Positions 26,708-35,114 of a stretch of 64,000 nucleotides of DNA are shown here, in pieces. The stretch spans positions 186,001-250,000 of the forward strand of contig NZ_JAMXLX010000005.1 in assembly GCF_024055605.1 (NCBI RefSeq). The letters run 5' to 3'. This DNA comes from Ciceribacter sichuanensis. GTDB taxonomy: Bacteria > Pseudomonadota > Alphaproteobacteria > Rhizobiales > Rhizobiaceae. The number at the start of each line of letters is the position of its first letter. Within the stretch, counting starts at the first letter, position 1. The notes under the pieces were generated by a model. It was not told where the DNA came from. It was given only the letters and a program-made list of their open reading frames with translations, and did no database searches. A program made the position numbers and the translations under genes.

Positions 26708-27693
26708 GCCGCGCCATCCATGTAATGGAGGTCTGCGGGCTTCCAGCCGATAGAGGTGCTGTCGCCGACCGCGGGGACAGGCTGACCGGCGGGGACCATG
26801 ACGTTCAGCGAAATCTTGTCGATCGTGAGCGAGATGCGGGTCGCTGCTCCGAGGAAGCTGTGGGAGCGGACGGTTGCCATAACGTCGCCTTCGGAAACGA
26901 TCCGGATCGCCTCGGGACGGAGGCTTGCCCATTTTTCCTCGCCACCCAGCCGTTTCGTTTCGGCCGGCGTCAGGATGTTGGAGGAGCCGACGAAATCCGC
27001 GACGAAGCGGGTCTTCGGGCGATTGTAGATCTCTTCCGGCGTGCCGGCCTGGACGATCCTGCCTTCGTTGAAGACGGCGACGCGGTCGGCCATGGAGAGG
27101 GCTTCACCCTGGTCGTGGGTGACGAAGATGAAGGTGATGCCGAGAGAGCGCTGCAGGGTTTTCAGCTCCTCCTGCATGCTTTCGCGAAGCTTCAGGTCGA
27201 GTGCGCCGAGAGGTTCGTCGAGTAGCAGAACCTGGGGCTTGTTGACGAGCGCGCGTGCGAGCGCCACGCGCTGCCGCTGGCCGCCGGAAAGCTGGCCCGG
27301 CTTGCGGGTGCCATAGCCGGGTAGCTTGACGAGATCCAGAGCCTGCTCGGCCATCTGCAGCCGTTCGGATTTCTCGACACCCTTGACCATCAGCCCGTAG
27401 GCGACGTTGTCGAGGATGTTGAGGTGCGGGAAGAGGGCATAGTCCTGGAATACCGTGTTGACGTTGCGGCGATAGGGCGGAACGCCCTCCGCCGTTTCGC
27501 CGAAGATCTCGATGTGGCCGGCGCTGGGCTGTTCGAAGCCGGCAATCAGACGCAGGCACGTCGTCTTGCCGGAGCCGGACGGGCCAAGCATGGCAAAGAA
27601 CTCGCCGGGCGCGATCACGAGATCGACGGCATCGACTGCCTTGACGGTGCCGAAATGGCGCGACACCTGCGAGAATTCAACGGCTGCGGTCAT
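26704..27693 (-). CDS. ydcT: Polyamine-type ABC ATPase (YdcT/PotA-like)
   Basis: 329 residues from the ATG at 27693, with GGAG six bases upstream. Walker A GPSGSGKTTC, Q-loop VFQDYALFPH, signature LSGGQRQRVALARAL, Walker B VLLLDEPLGALD and switch FVTHDQGEAL are intact. They are followed by a C-terminal TOBE domain (about residues 250-325, with LRPEAIRI), the regulatory extension of PotA/MalK-type ATPases. It energises the YdcU/YdcV-like channel. A repeat element, rather than a simple spacer, separates it from the binding-protein gene upstream. Confidence 0.92.
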   Translation of the reverse strand: MTAAVEFSQVSRHFGTVKAVDAVDLVIAPGEFFAMLGPSGSGKTTCLRLIAGFEQPSAGHIEIFGETAEGVPPYRRNVNTVFQDYALFPHLNILDNVAYGLMVKGVEKSERLQMAEQALDLVKLPGYGTRKPGQLSGGQRQRVALARALVNKPQVLLLDEPLGALDLKLRESMQEELKTLQRSLGITFIFVTHDQGEALSMADRVAVFNEGRIVQAGTPEEIYNRPKTRFVADFVGSSNILTPAETKRLGGEEKWASLRPEAIRIVSEGDVMATVRSHSFLGAATRISLTIDKISLNVMVPAGQPVPAVGDSTSIGWKPADLHYMDGAA

Positions 27694-27742
27694 GGGTACT
27701 CCGGGAGAATAGTTGCTCGGCATGAGGCCGACGGGATCCTTT

Positions 27743-27865
27743 ACCCTCCCCTTGAGGGGGAGGGTCGGACCGAAGGGCCGGGGTGGTGATGTCTTGATAT
27801 GGCTGTCGCCGGCAGGATCACCCCCACCCGCGCATTCGCGCGACCTCCCCCCTCAAGGGGGAGGT
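27743..27865. repeat. RIME-like element inside the ydc operon
   Basis: Begins with ACCCTCCCC-TTGA-GGGGGAGGGT (27743-27765) and ends with ACCTCCCCC-CTCAA-GGGGGAGGT (ending 27865), giving two hairpins about 80 bp apart. It occupies nearly all of the gap between the binding-protein stop and the ATPase start. As RNA it would place strong hairpins directly after the binding-protein coding region. Confidence 0.75.
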
Positions 27866-27872
27866 GGAAGGA

Positions 27873-29033
27873 TCAGCGGCCGCCGATCACGCCGATATAA
27901 TCCGATACCCAGCGATGGTAAGGCACGCACTCGCCCTGGCTTTCGCACTTCGAGGTCGGGGTGCGCCAGAACTTGATCTTGTCGAAGTTCTCGTAGCCGT
28001 TGGTCTTGCAGCCCTCGTCGCCGTAGAGTTCGTTGCCCTTGCAGGCAGCCGGAACGGAGGGAACGGTGCCGAACCAGGCGGAGACGTCACCCTGAACCTT
28101 GGGCGACAGCGAATGCTCCATCCACATATAGGCGCAGTTCGGATGCTCGCTGTCGACGTGAAGCATGGTGGTGTCGGCCCAGCCGGTCACGCCTTCCTCG
28201 GGGAAGGTCGAGTCGATCTTGGCGCCTTCGGCCTTCATCAGGTTGACCTGGAACGGCCAGGAGCCGGACGCGACCACGCCTTCGTTCTTGAAGTCGTCGA
28301 TCTGGATCATGGCGTCGTGCCAGTAACGGCCGACGAGCTGACGCTGTCCGCGTAGCAGGTCGAGAGCAGCCTTGTACTGGTCCTCGTTCAGCTCGTAGGG
28401 GTCCTTGATGCCGAGTTCCGGCTTGTGCTTCATCAGGTAGAGGGCGGCATCGGCAACGTAGATCGGGCCGTCATAGGCCTGCACGCGGCCCTTGTTCGAC
28501 TTGCCGTCCGGCAGGGTCTGCTCTTCGAAAACGACGTTCCAGCTCTTCGGAGCCTCGCCCTTGAAGGCTTCGGTATTGTACATCAGCACGTTCGCGCCCC
28601 AGACATAGGGCGTACCGTAATGCACCCCCTTGACGGTGTGCCACGGTGCGTTCTGCAGGCGTTCGTCGATGGTCTTCCACGAAGGGATGAGGTCGGTGTT
28701 GATCGGCTGGACGCGCTTGCCGGCGACGAGGCGCAGCGATGCGTCGCCAGAAGCGGTGACGAGGTCGAAGCCGCCTTCATTCATCAGAGCGACCATTTCG
28801 TCGGAGGTGGCCGCGGTCTTGACCGACACCTTGCAGCCCGTCTCGGCTTCGAACTTGGTGACCCAGTCGTAGCTCTTGTCGGTTTCGCCGCGCTCGATGT
28901 AACCGGCCCAGGCAACGATGGAGAGTGCGCCTTCGCCCTTGCCGAGCTCCTTCAGGGGCTCCTGGGCTACGGAAGCCGTGGCAAAGCTGAGTACGGCAGT
29001 GATGGCCGTGCACGAATGCAGAAATTTCTTCAT
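27873..29033 (-). CDS. ydcS: Polyamine-type periplasmic binding protein (YdcS/PotD-like)
   Basis: 386 residues with a signal peptide of about 23 residues ending ASVAQ. The mature protein starts LSIVAWAGYIERG, typical of the PotD/YdcS group. The pocket region FDLVTASGDASLRLVAG and the WGANVLMYNTEAF block are present, and the C-terminal part has cysteines in NELYGDEGCKTNG and TSKCESQGEC. It delivers putrescine or a related polyamine to the inner-membrane permeases. It is the first gene of the operon, so its promoter should lie between 29034 and about 29160, ahead of another repeat. Confidence 0.88.
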   Translation of the reverse strand: MKKFLHSCTAITAVLSFATASVAQEPLKELGKGEGALSIVAWAGYIERGETDKSYDWVTKFEAETGCKVSVKTAATSDEMVALMNEGGFDLVTASGDASLRLVAGKRVQPINTDLIPSWKTIDERLQNAPWHTVKGVHYGTPYVWGANVLMYNTEAFKGEAPKSWNVVFEEQTLPDGKSNKGRVQAYDGPIYVADAALYLMKHKPELGIKDPYELNEDQYKAALDLLRGQRQLVGRYWHDAMIQIDDFKNEGVVASGSWPFQVNLMKAEGAKIDSTFPEEGVTGWADTTMLHVDSEHPNCAYMWMEHSLSPKVQGDVSAWFGTVPSVPAACKGNELYGDEGCKTNGYENFDKIKFWRTPTSKCESQGECVPYHRWVSDYIGVIGGR

Positions 29034-29165
29034 GGCAATTTCTCCCGGTTCGGGGCCGCCTTATCGCGGCGTTTGTTCCCGAGAATGAAGGTGACGCGAA
29101 ATTGCCGCATTCGCAAATTCATTTGTCAGAAAGTCGCTATCGGTTTTTCCGAAATCTGATGCCGT

Positions 29166-29287
29166 CGCCCCTCATCCGGTTACCGCCACCTTCTCCCCGC
29201 AAGCAGGGAGAAGGACGATGGGGCCGCCGTTCTGCCTCCCTCTCTCCCGCTTGCGGGGAGAAGGTCCCGGCAGGGGGATGAGGGGCG
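29166..29287. repeat. RIME-like palindromic repeat upstream of ydcS
   Basis: Starts CGCCCCTCATCC (29166-29177) and ends with the exact complement GGATGAGGGGCG (29276-29287). Inside are CACCTTCTCCCCGC and GCGGGGAGAAGG arms. It shares its start with the element at 1152 and its core with that at 42908. It lies between the LysR stop and the ydcS promoter region. Confidence 0.78.
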
Positions 29288-29306
29288 GATGGCCAATGAT
29301 TTAACC

Positions 29307-30215
29307 TTACCGTCCCCGCCCGCTTCTGAGCGCCTCGGCAATGCCGACGAAATCGCGTGCTGCCTGGGGCAGGCTCGAACCCTTGCGCCAGACCATGCCG
29401 ACCTGAACGACGGGCAGGGCGCCGGAGACGTCGCGGCTTTCGATGCGGTCGCCTTCCAGCGACCATGGGCGGTAGACGAGATCGGGCAGCAGGGCTACGC
29501 CGGCACCGGTCGCCACGAGACTTCGGACCGCTTCGACCGAGCGGGTTCGGAAGGCGACGTGTGGCCGGGCGCCGAGTGCGGCGAGCAGCTTGCCGGTGTT
29601 CTCCTCGATTTCGTCGATGGTCAGCATGATCAGCGGTTCGCGGGCAATGTCGGCGCTTGAGATGATGTCCGCCGACACCAGCGGGTGCCCCATGGGCAGC
29701 CAGAGGCGATAGGGTGAGGTCTCGAGAATTTCCGCCTGCAGGGCCATGCGGTCGCGCAGGTTGGAAATGACCATGACGGCCACGTCCAGTTCGCCGCCGA
29801 TCAGCAGATGTTCCAGATAGGAGCCGTTGTCCTCGATGGCCGAGACCTCGACGCCAGGACAGGCGCGGCGATAGCGCGCGAGAAGATCGGAGAGCACATA
29901 GCCCGCAACAAGCGAGGTGACGCCGATATTGAGCTTGCCGCCGGCATTCTCCTTGGTTTCCGAAAAGGCGTTGCGGGCGTCCGAGACCGTCGCAAGGATC
30001 TTCGTTGCGTGGCGCAGGAACTGGTGGCCGTTATGGGTGATCGACAGGCCGCGCGGATGGCGCTCGAACAATTCCACGCCAAGGTCGCCTTCCAGTTCCT
30101 TGATCGCCTCGGTGACGGAGGACTGGGAAATGGAGAGATTCTGGGCGGCGCGCGTCACCGAACCCTGTTCGGCGACGGCGATAAAATACTGCAACTGGCG
30201 AAGGGTGAAGGCCAT
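29307..30215 (-). CDS. LysR family transcriptional regulator
   Basis: 302 residues. An N-terminal winged helix (LRQLQYFIAVAEQGSVTRAA, then LSISQSSVTEAIKELE) is followed by a co-inducer-binding domain (NIGVTSLVAGYVLSDLLARY onward). It is upstream of and codirectional with the ydc operon and divergent from the EamA exporter gene, 162 bp away. By the usual LysR arrangement the divergent exporter is the likelier target, but control of the polyamine operon is possible. The effector is unknown. Confidence 0.92.
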   Translation of the reverse strand: MAFTLRQLQYFIAVAEQGSVTRAAQNLSISQSSVTEAIKELEGDLGVELFERHPRGLSITHNGHQFLRHATKILATVSDARNAFSETKENAGGKLNIGVTSLVAGYVLSDLLARYRRACPGVEVSAIEDNGSYLEHLLIGGELDVAVMVISNLRDRMALQAEILETSPYRLWLPMGHPLVSADIISSADIAREPLIMLTIDEIEENTGKLLAALGARPHVAFRTRSVEAVRSLVATGAGVALLPDLVYRPWSLEGDRIESRDVSGALPVVQVGMVWRKGSSLPQAARDFVGIAEALRSGRGR

Positions 30216-30377
30216 GCGGTGTTTAGACCATGGCTTGCAGAGTGTCGCAAGCGGGGCGGGAGACCATCATTACCGCAGGGCAGCCTTGCAAAGATGCAAC
30301 TTTGCAAATGTCAGGATGCCGATAATATGACATTCTCTCCCATTGTGCTCCATGCATTTTCCCGACTGCGACCCCCG

Positions 30378-31271
30378 ATGAAATCCACGCCGCTTGGCTA
30401 TCTCTTTGCCCTTACGGCTTTTACCGTTTTTGCCGCTCAGGACGGGATCTCTAAACATCTCGGGGAAAGTTATTCTCCTGTAGTGGTGGCGGTCGTGCGT
30501 TACTGGGCGTTTGCCGCCTTCGCCATGTTTCTTGCCCTGCGTTCGGGCGGCGGGTTGAGGACTGCGGTCCGGACGCAAAGGCCGATCCTGCAGATCCTGC
30601 GCGGGCTGCTGCTCGGTGGACAGATCCTCGTATCGGTTGCCGCGTTTCATTATGCGGGTCTGGCGCAGTCGCAGGCGATTTTCGCTTCTGCTCCGATTTT
30701 CGTGGCGCTCCTATCAGTGCCGCTTCTTGGCGAAAAGGTCGGCTGGCGACGGTGGACGGCGATCGGCGTCGGCCTGTGCGGGGTGGTCCTGATCCTGTCT
30801 CCGGGGCCGGCCGGCTTCAACGGCTATGTCGTCCTGCCGCTGATGTGCGCGATCTTCGGCGCGGTCTACGGCATTCTGACCCGGCTCGTCAGCCGGGTGG
30901 ATCAGCCGGTGACAAGCTTCTTCTATATGTGCATGGTCGGCTTCGTCTGTACCAATGCGATCGCGCCCGCCTTCTTCACGCCGATTGCCGCAAAGGACTG
31001 GGGCTGGATGCTGGCGCTGTGCTGCACCGGCATCATCGGGCATTTCTCCCTCATCAAGGCCTATGACAAGCTGAGCGCCGTAGTGCTGCAGCCGATCGCC
31101 TACTGGCAGCTTGTGCTCGGTTCGGGGATCGCTGTCGCGGTGTTTGGCGAAACGCTGCGATTCAACATGATTCTCGGATCGGTGATCGTTGTCGCCGCGG
31201 GAATTTTCACCGTCTGGCGGGAGCAGGTCGTGGCCCGCAGGAATGCGGCGGAAGCTGCTGCAGGTCGTTGA
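30378..31271 (+). CDS. EamA/DMT family transporter
   Basis: 297 residues from the ATG at 30378; an in-frame ATG at 30327 is the alternative, and neither has a clear ribosome site. There are two EamA repeats with ten predicted helices, starting at PLGYLFALTAFTVFAAQDGI, with YYAGLAQSQ-like and ILRGLLLGGQILVSVAAFHY segments in repeat one and PIAYWQLVLGSGIAVAVFGE in repeat two. The family exports amino acids, metabolites or purines. It is divergent from a LysR gene, a common pairing for substrate-induced exporters. Confidence 0.9.
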   Translation: MKSTPLGYLFALTAFTVFAAQDGISKHLGESYSPVVVAVVRYWAFAAFAMFLALRSGGGLRTAVRTQRPILQILRGLLLGGQILVSVAAFHYAGLAQSQAIFASAPIFVALLSVPLLGEKVGWRRWTAIGVGLCGVVLILSPGPAGFNGYVVLPLMCAIFGAVYGILTRLVSRVDQPVTSFFYMCMVGFVCTNAIAPAFFTPIAAKDWGWMLALCCTGIIGHFSLIKAYDKLSAVVLQPIAYWQLVLGSGIAVAVFGETLRFNMILGSVIVVAAGIFTVWREQVVARRNAAEAAAGR

Positions 31272-31353
31272 TCGGCAAACCGGCTGTCGATCGAAATCTT
31301 GCTCGACCATTTTTGGCTCTAAGTCCGAATTTGCTGAAAACTTTATTGACCGA

Positions 31354-31383
31354 TTCAGTCCGTTATTCAAAAAACGGACTGAA
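31354..31383. promoter_or_regulatory. 11-bp perfect inverted repeat upstream of the autotransporter
   Basis: Arms TTCAGTCCGTT (31354-31364) and AACGGACTGAA (31373-31383) around an 8-base AT-rich loop. No T-run follows on either strand. It lies 83 bp after the exporter stop and about 60 bp before the first autotransporter start codon, so it is either an operator or a weak terminator. Confidence 0.6.
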
Positions 31384-31451
31384 AGATTCTGTTTATATAT
31401 TCGAAGTTGTTAATTTATGCGCGTGGCTTTGTTTGCGCGGATGAATGCTTC

Positions 31452-31464
31452 GGGGGGGGGGGGG
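31452..31464 (+). repeat. Homopolymeric tract of 13 G at the autotransporter start
   Basis: Thirteen consecutive G lie between two overlapping-frame ATG codons (31441 and 31445) and a GTG (31472). As drawn, ATG 31445 reads through into the adhesin frame. Loss of one G would put ATG 31441 in frame instead; gain of one would leave neither. For the GTG start the tract ends seven bases upstream, where a ribosome-binding site should be. Tracts of this length are prone to slippage during replication and also to sequencing error. Confidence 0.9.
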
Positions 31465-31471
31465 CTTCTTC

Positions 31472-34400
31472 GTGAAATCTGATCGTTACACCCGGCTTGG
31501 TCGTCTGTCTTCGACAAGCATTCTGGCTCTTTCCTTTGCCTGCGGATTGTCCTCGATGGCGCAGGCAGATTCCGTCTTTTGGTCGGGCACGGCGGGCGAC
31601 AACGACTGGTTCAATAACGCCAACTGGGTTTGGGGCGGACATACTCCCGCTGCCGGAGACGATGCACGTATCGATACGACAGGCGTTTTGCTCGGTGGTG
31701 CCGCCGGTTTCGCGGGCAATCTCTTCGTTGGCCTCGGTTCTACGGCCGATCTGAGCGTTCAGAGTGATTTGACAACCGGATCAGCTTCGCTCGGCTGGAG
31801 CGCCGGTTCGCAGGGGACGGTGTCGATCAGCGGGGCCGGAAATGTCTGGAACAATTCTTCCTCGATCACGGTTGGTAATGACGGAACGGGCCTCATCAAT
31901 ATTCTGGATGGGGCTGAGGTCGCTTCCGGCTCGTTCTATATCGGCGGAGGCCCCGCAGGCGCGGGAACCGTGACGCTTCAGGACAATTCCAAGCTCTTCG
32001 CGACGGGATATCTTTACGTTGGTTACGGCGGCGGTGCTGTGGATGGCGCGGACGGGCACCTTTATATCTATTCCGGCTCGGATGCGACGAGCGTGAATGG
32101 CGTTATCGCGGATGGCCTGAATACCACGGGTGCCGTGCTCGTCGACGGCGCGGGGTCAACCTGGAACAATCTCTCTCTTCTGGTGGTCGGCGGCGGTGGG
32201 GTTGGGACGCTGGACATTACCGACGGCGGTTATGTTCACAGCGGCAGTGCGACGATCGCCAATCTGGCCACGGCCTCCGGCAGCACCGTCACTGTGGACG
32301 GTCCGGGCAGCGAGTGGTCGATCGACACGTCGCTCGTCGTTGGCGGCAGCACCGAGGGGTATCTTGATATCACGAATGGCGGCGTCGTTGGAGCGGCGAC
32401 CGCTTCGCTGGGCTATGCGAGCGGCGGAAACGGTCATGTCTCGGTAGCCGGCGCGAACAGCACATGGACGGTCACAAGCGATCTTTACGTCGGGCTGGAC
32501 GGGACGGGCGATGTCTCCGTCGAAGCTTCCGGACTTGTGGAAGCCGGAGCCGTCTATCTCGGTTACGCGAACGCTGCCGTCGGCGCGATCACTGTCGACG
32601 ATGCGGTCCTGAATGTCACCGATCGCATCGGCGTCGGCTATGACGGTACCGGCACGCTGACCGTTCGGGACGGCGGCACGGTACATTCGGATGGCGCCAT
32701 CCTCGGCTGGAACGCGACGGGCCACGGCACCGCCTCGGTGAGCGGGACCGGCAGCCGCTGGGAAAACACGGATACGCTCTATGTCGGTAATCTCGGCGAC
32801 GGTTTCCTGACGATTGCCGCCGGTGGCGTCGTCACCAGCACGGACGGTTATGTCGGTACTGAAAACGGCTCCGACAGCGAGGCGACGGTGACGGGCGCGG
32901 GCTCGTCCTGGGAGATGAGCGGCGCGTTCCTCGTCGGCCACAACACCGGTTCGCAAGGCACGGTGACCATTTCCGCCGGCGGCTCCATCAGTGCGCTTCA
33001 GGGCATTCTGGGCGATCTTGCCGGTTCGGTCGGTACGATGACGGTCACGGGAGCAGGCTCGACATGGTCCGCACTCGTCGATTCTTCCGTGCTCTATTCG
33101 GGTGATCTCAATGTCGGCCGCTTCGGTACGGGTTATCTGACCGTCACCGACGGCGGCTCCGTCGTCGGCAATCGCCTGCATATCGGCAATGAAGCCGGCT
33201 CCTCCGGTACCGTAGCCGTGTCGGGCGCCGGTTCGAACCTCACGATCGCGGGGCGGCTTTCGGTCGGGATTGAGGGTGATGGCGTGTTGACGGTGTCGAA
33301 TGACGCGACCGTCAGTGCGGACCGGATCGTAATCGCCGACGACGCGACATCGAGCGGTACACTCAATATCGGCGCAGCGAGGGGGCAGACTGCTTCCGCT
33401 GCCGGCACGATCAATGCCTCGACCGTGGTCTTCGGAGACGGGGACGGCGAAATCGTCTTCAATCACACGGGCAGCAGCTATGTCTTCGCCTCCGATGTGG
33501 AGGGCACGGGGACGCTGTCCTTCCTGTCCGGCCTTACCAAGCTGACCGGCGACTATTCCGCTTTCACCGGGGACCTGAGCATCGCGGGCGGTCTGGTTTC
33601 TGTGAATACCTCGACGCTGACGGCCGTCGCCAACGTTCTCTCGGGTGCCACGCTCGGCGGTTCCGGCACGCTCGGTAATGTGGCTGTCGCAAGCGGTGGT
33701 ACGGTCGCGCCCGGCAATTCGATCGGCACGCTGACCGTTGCCAATATCAGCTTCGCCTCGGGCTCCACCTATTCCGTCGAGATCGACGATGCCGGCCGCA
33801 GCGACCTTCTGCATGCGACGGGAACGGCCACCATCAACTCCGGCGCCAGCGTCTATTTCGGTCCGGAGAACGGCACGGACGACGGCAGCACCTATTCCAT
33901 CGGTACCGTCTATACGATCCTGACGGCGGATGGCGGGGTGTCCGGCACCTTCGGTTCGATCTCGGACGGCTTCGTCTTCCTCGATGGCACGCTGATCTAC
34001 GATGCCAACAACATCTACCTGACGCTGTCGCGCAACGGTACGAGCTTTGCGAGTCTTGGGCAGACCCGCAACCAGATCGCCGTCGGTACCGCGCTCGACA
34101 GCATGGCGAGCGGCGATCCGGTGCAGAGCATCGTGGCGGGTCTCGGTGAAAGCGCCGTCCGTCCGGCCTATGACGCGCTGTCGGGCGAAATCCATGCTTC
34201 CGCCAAGGGCATGCTGGTCGATGACAGCCGCTTTGTCCGCGACGGCCTGAACGCCCGGCTCCTTGCCGGCGAGGCAACCGGAGAGCGCGGTTTCTGGATG
34301 TCCTCCTTCGGCTCCTGGGCAAAGGCGGACAGCGACGGCAATGCCGCCTCTCTCGAACACAATACGGGCGGCTTCCTCGGGGGTGCCGATGCGGTATTCC

Positions 34401-35104
34401 TCGAAGACTGGCGTCTCGGTCTTGCCGGCGGCTACAGCCGGACCAGCTTCGATGTGGATGGTCGCAATTCGTCGGGAACGTCGGACAATTACTCCTTGGG
34501 CGTCTATGGCGGCCGTTCGCTCGGCGCGTTCGATCTGAGGTTCGGCGGGGCCTATACCTGGCACCAGATTTCGACCGATCGATCCGTCGATATCGGCAGC
34601 TTCAGCGAGGATCTCGATGCCGACTACGATGCTTCGACCGCACAGTTCTTCGGCGAGGCAAGCTACGGCATAGACACGGGCATCGGTCATTTCTCGCCGT
34701 TTGCTGGGCTTGCCCATGTGCTGCTGCACACGGACCGCATGACCGAGACAGGTGGTGATGCGGCGATTTCCGCGGCAAGCGACGACTACGCCGTGACCTA
34801 TTCGACGCTTGGTCTCAGGGCCTCCGCTCCGGTCGATCTGGGTGGCATGCCCATCGGTTTGCAGGGCATGGTCGGCTGGCGTCATGCGTTCGGCGATGCA
34901 ACGCCGACCTCGGAACACGCCTTTGCGACGGGCGACGCCTTTACTGTTGCCGGTACACCGATTGCGCGCGATGTCGCGGTCTTCGAGGCGGGCCTTTCCG
35001 TTTCGCTGTCCAAAACGGCGACCTTCGGGGTTTCCTATGCCGGCCAGGCCGGTGGCGGCGATTGGGAACAGCAGATCAAGGGCCGCTTCGACGTTCGGTT
35101 CTGA
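31472..35104 (+). CDS. Type V autotransporter with T5SS/PEP-CTERM-type repeats
   Basis: 1,210 residues from the GTG at 31472 (ATG 31445 would add nine, mostly Gly). The GTG start gives a normal signal peptide: a basic start, a hydrophobic core (SILALSFACGLSSM) and a cut after AQA. The passenger holds many roughly 45-residue repeats with the core GAGSTW..L.VG..GTG.L.I..GG.V, the T5SS/PEP-CTERM-associated repeat, folding as a beta-helix. One autotransporter-type beta-strand repeat (KLTGDYSAFTGDLSIAGG) follows. The last 280 or so residues form the outer-membrane barrel and end in the aromatic DVRF. It is likely a surface-exposed adhesin. It is convergent with the LysR gene ten bases downstream. 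Confidence 0.93.
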   Translation: MKSDRYTRLGRLSSTSILALSFACGLSSMAQADSVFWSGTAGDNDWFNNANWVWGGHTPAAGDDARIDTTGVLLGGAAGFAGNLFVGLGSTADLSVQSDLTTGSASLGWSAGSQGTVSISGAGNVWNNSSSITVGNDGTGLINILDGAEVASGSFYIGGGPAGAGTVTLQDNSKLFATGYLYVGYGGGAVDGADGHLYIYSGSDATSVNGVIADGLNTTGAVLVDGAGSTWNNLSLLVVGGGGVGTLDITDGGYVHSGSATIANLATASGSTVTVDGPGSEWSIDTSLVVGGSTEGYLDITNGGVVGAATASLGYASGGNGHVSVAGANSTWTVTSDLYVGLDGTGDVSVEASGLVEAGAVYLGYANAAVGAITVDDAVLNVTDRIGVGYDGTGTLTVRDGGTVHSDGAILGWNATGHGTASVSGTGSRWENTDTLYVGNLGDGFLTIAAGGVVTSTDGYVGTENGSDSEATVTGAGSSWEMSGAFLVGHNTGSQGTVTISAGGSISALQGILGDLAGSVGTMTVTGAGSTWSALVDSSVLYSGDLNVGRFGTGYLTVTDGGSVVGNRLHIGNEAGSSGTVAVSGAGSNLTIAGRLSVGIEGDGVLTVSNDATVSADRIVIADDATSSGTLNIGAARGQTASAAGTINASTVVFGDGDGEIVFNHTGSSYVFASDVEGTGTLSFLSGLTKLTGDYSAFTGDLSIAGGLVSVNTSTLTAVANVLSGATLGGSGTLGNVAVASGGTVAPGNSIGTLTVANISFASGSTYSVEIDDAGRSDLLHATGTATINSGASVYFGPENGTDDGSTYSIGTVYTILTADGGVSGTFGSISDGFVFLDGTLIYDANNIYLTLSRNGTSFASLGQTRNQIAVGTALDSMASGDPVQSIVAGLGESAVRPAYDALSGEIHASAKGMLVDDSRFVRDGLNARLLAGEATGERGFWMSSFGSWAKADSDGNAASLEHNTGGFLGGADAVFLEDWRLGLAGGYSRTSFDVDGRNSSGTSDNYSLGVYGGRSLGAFDLRFGGAYTWHQISTDRSVDIGSFSEDLDADYDASTAQFFGEASYGIDTGIGHFSPFAGLAHVLLHTDRMTETGGDAAISAASDDYAVTYSTLGLRASAPVDLGGMPIGLQGMVGWRHAFGDATPTSEHAFATGDAFTVAGTPIARDVAVFEAGLSVSLSKTATFGVSYAGQAGGGDWEQQIKGRFDVRF

Positions 35105-35114
35105 TCGACCCTCA

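Noticed and set aside
29808..30377. An N-terminal extension of about 190 residues on the EamA exporter
   Set aside because: That stretch lies opposite the LysR gene and has shadow composition. The exporter's first helix begins just after the ATG at 30378.
32156..34918. A 920-codon open frame on the minus strand opposite the autotransporter
   Set aside because: It is a by-product of high GC third positions and repeats in the plus-strand gene. The plus-strand protein has a signal peptide, family repeats and a barrel; the minus frame has Arg/Ala-rich composition and no recognisable domain.
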